64,000 bases of DNA, taken from the NCBI RefSeq assembly GCF_029784135.1, contig NC_073745.1, forward strand, positions 57,119,705-57,183,704. Direction: 5' to 3'. The translations under genes were made by a program, and so were the position numbers. The notes under the pieces are model-generated. The model searched no databases. It had not been told where the DNA came from and worked only from the letters and a program-made list of their open reading frames with translations. Below are positions 21,769 to 31,106 of this stretch, in pieces. The DNA comes from Toxorhynchites rutilus septentrionalis. Its lineage: Eukaryota > Arthropoda > Insecta > Diptera > Culicidae. Position 1 is the stretch's first letter; every line of letters starts with the position of its first letter.

Positions 21769-21855
21769 ATACGATGGTCAACGGGGATCGAGCCATGGCC
21801 AGATGGAATGCAAGGCTGTTTAACACGACCACGCTATCCACATAGCTACTGGCGC
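21769..21855 (-). repeat. tRNA-like SINE head
   Basis: Read on the - strand, TAGCTATGTGGATAGCGTGG and GGCTCGATCCCCG have the spacing and content of pol III A and B boxes, following GCGCCAG. It differs from the SINE at 8159-8462. Body and tail are not identified. Confidence 0.45.
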
Positions 21856-22079
21856 TGTTGTATAAATGCGTGATAATAGTACACCTCATTATAGAACGAA
21901 GTTGGAAAGTGTTTTCTAAGAGTTAAAAGAACAGCATAAACGATAATCTTTATCTTTCTCGGTCTGAGCCGTGTATTTGGCAAACTATACTAAAAGCTTT
22001 CATACGTGCTTATTTGCAACGTGTCTCCTGTTTAGCTCGCTCGTATCGATCATATTTTTCTATAGCATATCTATATATA

Positions 22080-23377
22080 AAGGGTGTGTCACATCAAATT
22101 GCATCACGGAAAAAACGCTGTAGAAATTCGCCCAGTAGACCGATCCTTTTGAAAATTTTAGACAGTAAAATAAAAACTATAAAACAACTTTTGGCATTTT
22201 CTTTTTATTAATACTTCGAGCCCAAGCCCGTATGCTCGCACCTTCCTCTTTACCCCGTCCATAAGGTTCTGTACAACGTCAGGTTGTAGTTTTTTTTGAA
22301 CAGAAATCCATTTTCTCTTGAAGTCCGCCTCCGATTTGACAACTTTTGGGTTCTTCCGGAGGGCCTGCTTCATAATCGCTCAATATTTCTCTATTGGGTG
22401 AAGCTCCGGCGCGTTGGGCGGGTTCATTTCCTTTGGCACGAAGGCGACCCCGTTAGCTTCGTACCACTCCAACACGTCCTTTGAATAGTGGCACGAAGCG
22501 AGATCCGGCCAGAAGATGGTCGGGCCCTCGTGCTGCTTCAATAGTGGTAGTAAGCGCTTCTGTAGGCACTCCTTAAGGTAAACCTGCCCGTTTACCGTGC
22601 CGGTCATCACGAAGGGGGCGCTCCGCTTTCCGCAAGAGCAGATCGCTTGCCACACCATGTACTTTTTGGCAAACTTGGATAGTTTCTGCTTGCGAATCTC
22701 CTCCGGAACGCTGAATTTGTCCTCTGCGGAGAAGAACAACAGGCCCGGCAGCTGACGAAAGTCCGCTTTGACGTAGGTTTCGTCGTCAATTACCAGGCAA
22801 TGCGGCTTCGTCAGCATTTCGGTGTACAGCTTCCGGGCTCGCGTCTTCCCCACCATGTTTTGCCTTTCGTCGCGGTTAGGAGCCTTCTGAACCTTTTATG
22901 TACGAAGCCCCTCCCGCTGCTTGGTCCGCTGGACGAATGAACTTGACAAATTCAGCTTATTGGCGACATCCCGGACCGAACTTCTCGGATCACGTCTAAA
23001 CTGCTTAACTACGCGCTTGTAATCTTTTTCACTGACGGAGCATCCATTTTTGCCGTTCTTCACCTTCCGGTCGATGGTTAGGTTCTCGAAGTATCGTTTT
23101 AGTACTCTGCTGACCGTGGATTGGACGATTCCCAGCATCTTACCGATGTCCCGATGTGACAACTCCGGATTCTCGAAATGAATGCACAGGATTAATTCAC
23201 GACGCTCTTTTTCGTTCGACGACATTTTTCCAAATTTACGAAAAATTGACAGTGAAGCATGGCCAACGTGATCTATACACTCTTATCTGATTATAAGCGA
23301 AAGCTGAAGATATAATTCCTAAAAATTAAATTTCTACAGCGTTTTTTCCGTGATGCAATTTGATGTGACACACCCTT
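22080..23377 (-). mobile_element. ITmD37E transposon copy B (1298 bp)
   Basis: Both terminal repeats are present: AAGGGTGTGTCACATCAAAT and its inverse, with TA at 22078-22079 and 23378-23379. The length equals copy C exactly. The right TA abuts TATAAAAATGGAGTG, the 5' end of a Helentron-like element, so copy B inserted into that element's TATATA start. Confidence 0.93.
22158..23225 (-). pseudogene. ITmD37E (DD37E) transposase, copy B
   Basis: The frame runs from MSSNEKERRELILC at 23225 and aligns with the intact copy C throughout, but is interrupted twice by stops. A TAA near 22898 replaces a Tyr codon after GLRT, and a TGA at 22382-22380 replaces the Trp after PIEKY. The catalytic blocks (IDDETYVKAD, WPDLASCHYS, PIEKY) remain readable with 37 residues between the second Asp and the Glu. 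The last stop and the His before PIEKY are shared with copy A, so both derive from an already inactive source. Confidence 0.9.
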
Positions 23378-23902
23378 TATATAAAAATGGAGTGATGTCT
23401 GTCTGTCTGATTCTTATAGACTCGGAAACTACTGAACCGATCGACATGAAAATTGGTATGTAGGGGTTTTTGGGGCCGGGGAAGGTTTTCGTGATATTTT
23501 GAGACCCCTCCCCCCTCTCTAAGGGGGGGCTGCCATACAAATGAAACACAAATTTCTGCATTACTCGAGAATTAATCAAGCAAATGAAACCAAATTTGGC
23601 ATGTGGAGGTTTTAGGATGCAATAAATGTTTCTATGGTGTTAAGATACTCCTTCCCCTTCTCTTAGAGGGGGCTGCCGTACAAATGAAACACAAATTTTT
23701 GCATTACCCGAGAATTAATCAAGCAAATTAAACCAAATTAGGCATATGGAAACTTTAGGGTGCAATGAATGTTTCTATGGTGGTTGAATACCCCTCCCCC
23801 CTCTCTTAGGGGTGGCTGCCATACAAATAAAACACAAATTTCTGCATTACTCGAGAATTAATCAAGTAAATGGGCGGGACGAAGTTTGCCGGGTTAGCTA
23901 GT
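23378..23902 (+). mobile_element. Helentron/Helitron-like non-autonomous element
   Basis: It begins TATAAAAATGGAGTGATGTC followed by a (TGTC)n-like run and ends GGGCGGGACGAAGTTTGCC, GGGTTAGCTAGT. It contains about 2.6 tandem units of roughly 140-143 bp starting near 23507, 23650 and 23790, each with a GGGGGCTGCC(A/G)TACAAAT segment and ACACAAATTTCTGCATTAC. A hairpin-CTAGT end and internal tandem units are typical of Helitron-class elements. It has no coding capacity. Confidence 0.7.
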
Positions 23903-24170
23903 ATATTATACAAATGATATACAAGTATTGGGGAGTAGCGCATTTTCTGTTATTTTTAGGCTTATTTAATGTAATGATGCCAAAACATGTGTTAAAAAAT
24001 AATTTTGGGTGTAGGGTAAAAGGGGGGAATTTCGACCACCTAAGCAAATCGCCTAATATTTCCAAACTAATACGGTCTAAATAAAAAATGTAACATTGAA
24101 CACTGAGCTACACTTGTTTTCTCTCAATCAATATTGTTCAATCATTATATAAAGCTTCGATCTACTCAAT
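23903..24170. other. No gene seen
   Basis: Non-coding AT-rich spacer between two mobile elements inside transporter intron 1. Confidence 0.4.
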
Positions 24171-24171
24171 A

Positions 24172-24896
24172 CACGAGGGTCACTATTTATATTTCGGGAA
24201 TTGGCAACACTGATGTCATGTGAGTCCATCTGACGGTTCCATCGTAAAGTTTGACATTTTTGACGATATACGTACTCAGAACATTTTGTCATACGGACAC
24301 TATTTGTTTATTTTATATTTAGTTGAAAGTTTGGTCTCGGCAAAAAAATGGAACTGAATCGTGAATATTTTCGTGCGATGATTTTTACGACTTTCGACGT
24401 GGATTATCACAACAAGAGTGCGTCAATCAACTTAATTTGACTTTTGGCGATGAAGCTCCATCAAAAACCACTGTGTATCGCTGGTATAGTGAATTCAATC
24501 GTGGTCGTAGTTCGCTGTCCGACGAGTTTCGTGAAGGTCGTCCAAAATCGACTGTAGTGTAAGAAAACATCGATGCTGTGCACGAAATGATTAAGCAAGA
24601 TCGTCATGTAACCTATTGTGAGATTGAGGCATCCCTAAGCATTAGTTCCACCAGCATATATGCGATTTTACATGAACACTTAGTTGTGCGAAAATTATGT
24701 TCACGTTGAATCCCACATAATTTGACAATCGCTCAAAAAAAGGCTCGTGTCGATTGGAATAAATGCTTTGAAAATTGGTTTAAGCGCAAAAGTGTATCGA
24801 TCATCGTGGCGAGTACTTTGAAAAACAATAAAAATATATTCGCAGCTTAACTATTTGGTTTTGTTCCTATTCCAGAAATATAAATAGTGACCCTCG
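24172..24896 (+). mobile_element. Mariner element with catalytic region deleted
   Basis: The termini ACGAGGGTCACTATTTATAT and, inverted, ATATAAATAGTGACCCTCGT lie next to TA on both sides (24170-24171, 24897-24898). The + strand encodes the N-terminal half of a mariner transposase from ATG 24350 (MELNREYFRAMIF), with one frameshift and one stop. It includes TTVYRWYSEFNRGRSSL and the IDAVHEMIKQDRHVTY region, reaching WIPHNL.IAQKKARVDW. It then skips directly to the last codons, so the DDD domain is gone. Confidence 0.82.
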
Positions 24897-24898
24897 TA

Positions 24899-25934
24899 TC
24901 ATAAAACAAAAGAGATGATTTTTGGACATTAAAATATGATGCGGGTGATTTGGAATGTCTGTGGGGTGATTTGGTCCAGTGTGTGTTTCATCAAAAAAAA
25001 CATGCTTATGTTTATGTAAAGTATTTTGGGATAATGTTACAATCTGTAACAGTGTTTTGGAATCGATACCAGCTGTCTTGGCCAGATTCCAGACCAGAAA
25101 AATTGGATTGAGACCATCTCGAATTCTGCATGGATCTTTTCACTGTTGTTCGAGCATTTTCAAACACTTTCGATGATTAGTCAAAGAACATTCGTTTTTG
25201 ATGGCCTGCGTTGATTCTGGCCATTATCTTTTTGTAATTCAGCGGCATCTGGAATCAATTAGACTAAAGAAAAGCCTCAAACCTGTAGGACTATTCACCC
25301 CACACAACATGCAAAAATTCAAATGAAATTAATTTAATTTATTGTTATCAAACTTATAGTTTCGCTGCATCAAATTCTTCCTCTTCTGTAGGCGAACAAA
25401 ACTTTGCTGCATAATACTCGAAAAGTTTGTTTAATCAGCGGGAAAAACCTTAAAACCACGATCGGAAAACTCAAATTTTTTGTCAATCAAAGTGTTTGTT
25501 GTGTTCATGCTACCGTTTCCTTCCAGCTGTCGAATTTCACCAATGTTTTTATACGTTAGGTACATACGGTTCAACAATAAATAGGAAGGTATGACATTAT
25601 AAAAATCCAAGTTGAGCCGTACTTTTTGAGATAAATGGGTGGTCCAAATCACCCCATATGTCCAACTCACCCCGTGTTACTCTAATAGCGTATCCGTTCT
25701 CGCCTTCGATAAGCTCAAAGTTGCTTTATATTATTATTTATAGTTCAATTACAAGAAATTTTCCCGTGCTTCTCACATGCTGCATCGCCTAATTGAACAC
25801 TCTTTGTAGAATTTTTGGCAAAATGGGTTTTTGTCTTTTTTGTACAATCTATCGAAAGCAAATTTTACCAAGACATCGCATGACTGATTTTTTTTTAATT
25901 TTTGGAATATCAATATTCTTTGTCCAGAAATTTA
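24899..25934. other. No gene seen
   Basis: Transporter intron 1 continues. Small frames of up to 79 codons have no motifs. Confidence 0.45.
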
Positions 25935-25936
25935 TA

Positions 25937-27243
25937 CAGGGTGCGGCAGCATAACTTCCTTTTTTCAAAACTCAATAAAAACAATTGTATGCATCGGAAA
26001 ATATTTATTTATTTTTTTTAATGTAGGTACATGTCTAAAGTTTTTATTTACATTGTTTTGAAGATCAAATCTGTTAGGTGCCGTCTCTCATTCTCCATAC
26101 ATTGCGTAAACCGATTTCTGGCGTTTGTCATGAGTCATTGTTAGCATAGCAGGTGTTATGTTGGCAATTTCTTCTTGGATGTTGGTCTTCAAATCTTGTA
26201 GGGTTCTTGGACGGTTCACATAAACACGGGATTTCAAAAAACCCCATAGAAAAAAATCACAAGGGGACAGATCGGGAGAGCGTGCCGGCCATTCCAAATC
26301 GCCTCTAATCGAGATAAGGCGCTCTGGAAAGTGTTCCCTCAAAACAGCCATCGATGCTCTTGAAGTGTGTGCTGTTGTACCGTCTTGTTGGAACCAATTG
26401 GCCTCCAAATCCAAATTTTCTAGCCGTGGGAAAACAATTTGTAGCATGTTTACATACCGGTCCGAATTCACTGTCACTGTAACCTCATTTTCCTCAAAAA
26501 AACAAGGGATCAATAATTCCAGCTGAGGAAATTGCACACCACACTGTGACTTTGGGTGAATGCAAAGGCTCTTGATGCAATTCTCGAGGGTTGGTGTCAG
26601 CCCAGTAGCGCATGTTTTGTTTGTTAACCGCCCCACACAAATGAAAATGGGCTTCATCGCTAAAAAAACAATAGCACCCTCGGGAACGACATCAAGAAGA
26701 AGCTCACACGCGTTCATCTGAGAATTGAAGTCACGTTCTGAAAGTTCCTGCACTATCGCCATATTATAGGGATGAAAATGAAGATTCAATTCTTCTCACA
26801 GAACGATCGGACAGTCCAAGGGCAGATGCGTGTTTGCGCGCAGAACGCCGTGGCGATCGCAACATTGACGCTCTCACTGCTTCAATATTCTCAGGTGTTC
26901 TAACGGGCCGAGGGACTCCAGTTCTTCCTTTTGTCGCACTTGCAGTTTGTCTGAATGTAGTGACCCATGTAACAATTGATTTACGATCTGGGACGGGAGC
27001 CAACGGGGCTAAATTAAAGCGATTCTGAAATGCACGCTGTGTTGCAATAACCGAACATTCGCTTGAAAAGTAAACCTCAACGACAAACGCACGCTCCTCA
27101 CTATTCCAGCGCATGATGATGACTGAACCGTGTCGGGACAAAACTTTACAGCATCCCCTCTTGAACGAGACCACTAGCGCTCCGCTATGACATCAACTAA
27201 CTGAGTGGCATTTTAAAAAAGGAAGTTATGCTGCCTCACCCTG
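25937..27243 (-). mobile_element. DD41D mariner-like element (1307 bp)
   Basis: The terminal repeats CAGGGTGCGGCAGCATAACT and, inverted, CAGGGTGAGGCAGCATAACT continue for about 30 bp and differ by one base over the first 29. TA duplications lie at 25935-25936 and 27244-27245. The length and CAGGGTG ends match the family of the 502-1417 element, although the interiors are diverged. It carries the transposase on the - strand. Confidence 0.92.
26088..27174 (-). pseudogene. DD41D mariner transposase with frameshifts
   Basis: Two overlapping frames (27174-26764 and 26789-26088) cover a nearly full-length transposase. The N-terminal half has helix-turn-helix segments (EERAFVVEVYFSSECSVIATQ; SARKHASALGLSDRSVRRI). 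The C-terminal half has WFQQDGTTAHTS and SPDLSPCDFFLWG, with 41 residues between the two Asp. A frameshift lies near 26780. Inside the second frame a stretch from about 26670 to 26520 is read out of register: a run of seven T is one short, and a compensating shift follows. The first catalytic Asp region is therefore garbled and the enzyme should be inactive. Confidence 0.87.
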
Positions 27244-27423
27244 TATAATGCAGATTCATGCACAGTTTTCGAGAAATTATGAATAATGCGCTATATTTTT
27301 TTAATTTCGAGATAAATAAGAAAAAAAATCGCCTTAAAAAAATGTTGAGAAGTTTCTATGTTTTATTTTCATTACTTTCCTAAGAGACGGATGACTTTTG
27401 TGCTAGATGCTGTTATATATTAT

Positions 27424-27743
27424 GGCGGGTTTACATTAGGGAGATCTATAGCTATAGATGGATTTATCCACGTGAAAATAGGTGTAAACGGGAGAGAATA
27501 AATATGATACACTTATTCGAGGTATATATAACTTGAATAAATTCAGCATATGTAAACGCTTGTGAATTTCTCACTGGTGAGAAATCACTAAAGTTGGATG
27601 CAGTTCTACTTTAGGTGAATAAATTCACCGAAAATATGAATATATTCATTATAGAAGTTCATGCTAGTGTAAACGGTTGATGCGATTTCTATAAATCTCA
27701 TCATATTTCTTCACATGAATATATCACTAGTCTAAACCCACCC
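27424..27743. mobile_element. MITE of about 320 bp with GGCGGGTTTAC ends
   Basis: The left end GGCGGGTTTACATTAG and right end CTAGTCTAAACCCACCC are imperfect inverted repeats flanked by TTA (27420-27422 and 27744-27746). Several AATATATTCA/TGAATATA palindromes lie inside. There is no coding frame. Confidence 0.7.
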
Positions 27744-28008
27744 TTAGATTGGAGGAAAAGGAACCCATTATTTTTGCGTGAAATTCAAAACATTATTTCA
27801 TATGTTGATGATTGTCCGATTTGGGTCTATATTTGCATATTTTTTGACATTTCAAAGGTAGCTTCATAATGCCTCTATCATAGAAGTCTTGTTCCTTATT
27901 GGCGAAAAACTCTAGTGGTTTGTCCGATTCAGGGTGTTTTCACGCAACTAGTAAATGCAAATCGCTATTTCTTCATGAAAATCACATATAATCAATATTG
28001 GGAGTTTG

Positions 28009-28402
28009 GGTTTGTTAGGAAGCCCCAAGTCTCTAGTTGCTAATACTACCATAAGGCGTTGAAATTATTAAAATTTTTATGTTTTTTAAACGATTTTCCT
28101 CAAAGAGAGATTATGATCATGGTTTGACCACCTCTGATCATGGTTTGTCTAAAAAATGATAAGGTTTGTCCGGTTTCAGAAATCACCATTTTTGAATGAA
28201 AAATTCGAATTTTCAAGTAGATTTTACATTTCTCATTGCTTGAGTTTGCTGTCATCATATTGATCCATTCATAATTTAGGTTTTCTCCAGAATATTACCT
28301 TTTCTTGGGCATTTTCAAAGTGTTCACTTCAAAACACTCAACACAGAGAACTTTATTTTTCTGCTATACGCGAAGGACACAATAAACAAACTGCAGCGCG
28401 CC
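28009..28402. repeat. Left arm of a large foldback (inverted repeat)
   Basis: This arm pairs with 29103-29500. Both share AGTCTCTAGTTGCTAATACTA-type sequence, GATCATGGTTTG(A/T)C units, the CACCATTTTTGAATGAAAA zone, a TATTGATC(C/T)ATTCATAAT zone and ACACTCAACA...AGAA(C)TTTATTT. The match extends almost 400 bp with small indels. The spacer of about 700 bp holds the second 545-bp MITE. The arms lie inside transporter intron 1. Confidence 0.8.
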
Positions 28403-28435
28403 AAGCGGTTGACATAGAAATCATATGGACAAAAC

Positions 28436-28980
28436 GGTGACCGGAATAAATCGCCACAGTAAACAACTGCAACAGAAACAACCGCTTAGAAAAAGTGTAG
28501 TAGGCTAGAAATATTTGGCGCGGGAAAAACATCATGTGCCTCACATTTCTATTATAAATTTATTCTCTTGTTCTCGTTTTTCGAAATTTATTCTGAGGAC
28601 AATGTAATGGGGACGAAGTCCCCATTTGGCGAGGATAAGGAATCGAGGCGGCCCATGCCGCCAAGATGACGCAATCCGAGTCCACCGCCGACCCGCCGTC
28701 GGAAGCGGCGGTGTCTCGCACGCAAACCTGGGATCCACTGATTGCCCGGTTAGTTTGAAACATAGGATACGATCCTTTAGCAATGTCCGACCGAGCTCTA
28801 GCGAGCGTCGGACGGTATACGTCTGCCCGGGGCGTTACGTTTGCCTGGGGCGATACGTTTGCCCGGTTAATTCTTGTTTTGAAATACAATACCGCGCCAC
28901 AATATTTATAGCCTACTACACATTTTATAAGCGGTGGTTTCTGTTGCAGTCGTTTTCTGTGGCGATTTATTCCGGGAACC
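28436..28980 (-). mobile_element. 545-bp MITE copy 2, Mutator-like (9-bp TSD)
   Basis: This is an inverted and nearly identical copy of 7049-7593 with the same length. A perfect 9-bp target duplication, GGACAAAAC, lies at 28427-28435 and 28981-28989. The chance open frames of the interior are identical in both copies over about 80 codons, indicating recent insertion of both from one source. It sits in the loop of the foldback at 28-29.5 kb. Confidence 0.92.
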
Positions 28981-29102
28981 GGACAAAACAACATTAGGCG
29001 TCGTGCACAAATGACGTAACGCTAAAAATCCGGATTTTGGACCCTTTCCCCCCCTACGTAACGCAATTCCCTATCTCTAAAACACAGAAAGTAACGCTTA
29101 GC

Positions 29103-29500
29103 GCGCTGCAATTTGTTTATGGTGTCCTTCGCGCATAGCAGAAATAAAGTTTCTCTATATTGAGTGTGTTGAGGTGAACACTTTTAAAATGCCCAACAAA
29201 ATGTAATATTCTGAAGAAAACCTAAATTATGAATAGATCAATATGATGACAGTAAACTCAATCAATGATAAATGCAAAATATAACTGAGAATTCGAATGT
29301 TTTCATTCAAAAATGGTGATTTCTTAATCCAGACAAACCATGATCATTTTTTGGACAAACCATGATCAGAGGTGGTCAAACCTTGATCATAATTCCTCTT
29401 TGAGGAAAATCGTTAAAAACCATAAAAAATTGAATAATTTCAATACCTTATGGTAGTATTAGCAACTAGAGACATGGGGCTTTTTAAAAAACCCAAACCC
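29103..29500. repeat. Right arm of the large foldback
   Basis: Inverse of 28009-28402. If transcribed through the transporter intron, the two arms would form a hairpin of several hundred base pairs. Confidence 0.8.
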
Positions 29501-29518
29501 TAGAATCTTTAATACTTC

Positions 29519-30058
29519 TCAACCAAGCTTCCGGAGTTTATGGCGAGTCACTACAAGGAACCTGATACCTGATGGAATATAACACTCCTTCTGTTGGTCA
29601 ATTCTGGCCGTTCCTGGCCAATCGCTAGCTTCCGAGGGATATCCACTATTCCGAGTGTTGGGAAACACTGCGATCGATCGGACATTCGTTTTCAAAGATA
29701 TTGGCAGCTCCGAAAACTCTGATCGACATAAAAATAGCACATACTTTAATGAGATTATAGAATCGTACCCATCGATGTACGAAATAAGTATCAACGGAAA
29801 CGATCCAGTTGTTGTCAATAGAGGTCTAAATTTAGAGTTAGTCCCATATGGGAGCAACTCATAATATATGATTCCTTTCAAGTACCTCCAAATATACAGT
29901 ACAAGCTTCCGGGCCGTTAGTTCTGGTTTGGCCACCGTTTGAGCTGCTTCACCACGCTTTGACCACAACCGTTTTCGCACAATATTGACATATGTGGCCC
30001 ATCTATCATCCCCACTCACTATCCGTTTAAGAAATAGGTCGATTTCATTCCGTTTCAC
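29519..30058 (-). pseudogene. Mariner transposase relic containing a foreign 165-bp segment
   Basis: The - strand frame begins MKRNEIDLFLKRIVSGDDRW, then RLWSKRGEAAQTVAKPELTA and KGIIYYELLPYG, which is the first catalytic half of a mariner transposase (GD.W is the first Asp). After LLPYG the frame runs through unrelated sequence (29800-29636) and then returns to mariner-like residues ending VTRHKLRKLG, from the zone after the second catalytic Asp. The inserted block, read on the + strand, is transporter exon 5. The 179-codon frame remains open by chance. Confidence 0.82.
29636..29800 (+). pseudogene. Fragment of peptide-transporter exon 5
   Basis: 165 bp collinear with 32759-32923 without indels and with about 13 mismatches by eye. 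It encodes VLGNTAIDRTFVFKDIGSSE and continues to SYPSMYEISI as in the extracellular loop of the transporter. It lacks exon boundaries and lies in the + orientation inside a mariner relic, within the transporter's own first intron. Confidence 0.9.
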
Positions 30059-31106
30059 CTAGGCTTCTCAGATGGAAATTCGATACATCGTGTTTTTGGT
30101 GTTAATTGGTGTGGCACCTAAACATCTAGCTTCTTTGTGAGTTTTTTGATTAATACTATATGAATAATGGATTCCTGTTTTTCTCATATGAACACAGAAA
30201 AATACTTTTGAAACATTCGATGTAACAGTAAATAACGCAGATGTGAAGTTCCGCAATACAAAAAAAAAATAAAAACTAGCTAACAGTTTGAAAAAAAAAA
30301 CTCTCTGAATTGTTCATCAATTCAACAAAACATTCTACTTCTTTGTTCAAACGTGATTCCTTCAAAAATTATAGTAAATAATAAATTGATATTACGAGAT
30401 TGATATAATCAGTGCACGATACTAGCTTTTGCAGTATAATTTGGCTTACTACCCACGGTTTTTTAACCCTTTTCGCGTACAACATTGAGTCTTACTCGAT
30501 GTAAAATGATTGTGCCAAAACGTGAAACATCGAGTCCCTCTCGTGATGCGCTTGCATATCACAAGGCGCTAAGACGTTCAGTAGGGTAGGGAAATTATTC
30601 GATGCGTGACTCATCGAAGCGTTTTCATTTGGTGCGCTCTTTTGGAATTTTTTTTTCTTCCTTTATTAAAGAGACTTTCATCCGAAGGCTGGTTAATCTC
30701 TGTCTTTTGGAAATTAATGCGGTTGAAAACGCTGACCTTCTCATAACTGAGAAAGGAAAAATATTATTCCAAAGTCCACCGACAGAATTGAAGATAAAGA
30801 TGAAATCATGAATAGAAAGCTGCGATTTGATTGTTCTTTCTGCCAAACAAGAGATATGATTCATAAATTTTTAAACTACTGTCAGTAGTTATACTCATAT
30901 CTATTTCTCGCAGAGTTGATGTAATTGAATAGCCCAATTTTTGATGCAAATAAATCCCCGTCTAATGAACGCACAATACCTCCAATTAATCGATCAATCA
31001 CGATAGCATCCAATTTGACAGCAAAATACCCCTCCGCAGTGTATTAGATACCCCTTATCAATTGTTTTGAGCTACATAATCTTATTCGGCCATTACAATA
31101 TTACAG
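30059..31106. other. Transporter intron 1, right end; no gene seen
   Basis: It contains an AT-rich stretch and a LINE tail at 30646-30716. It ends with acceptor TTACAG at 31101-31106. Confidence 0.45.
30646..30716 (-). repeat. LINE/SINE 3' tail fragment
   Basis: On the - strand, GAGATTAACCAGCCTTCGG continues to CTCTTTAATAAAG followed by a poly(A). A related tail (AACCAGCCTTTGGCTGAAAA) lies at about 15069-15115. It is a short 3' end of a non-LTR retroelement. Confidence 0.55.
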
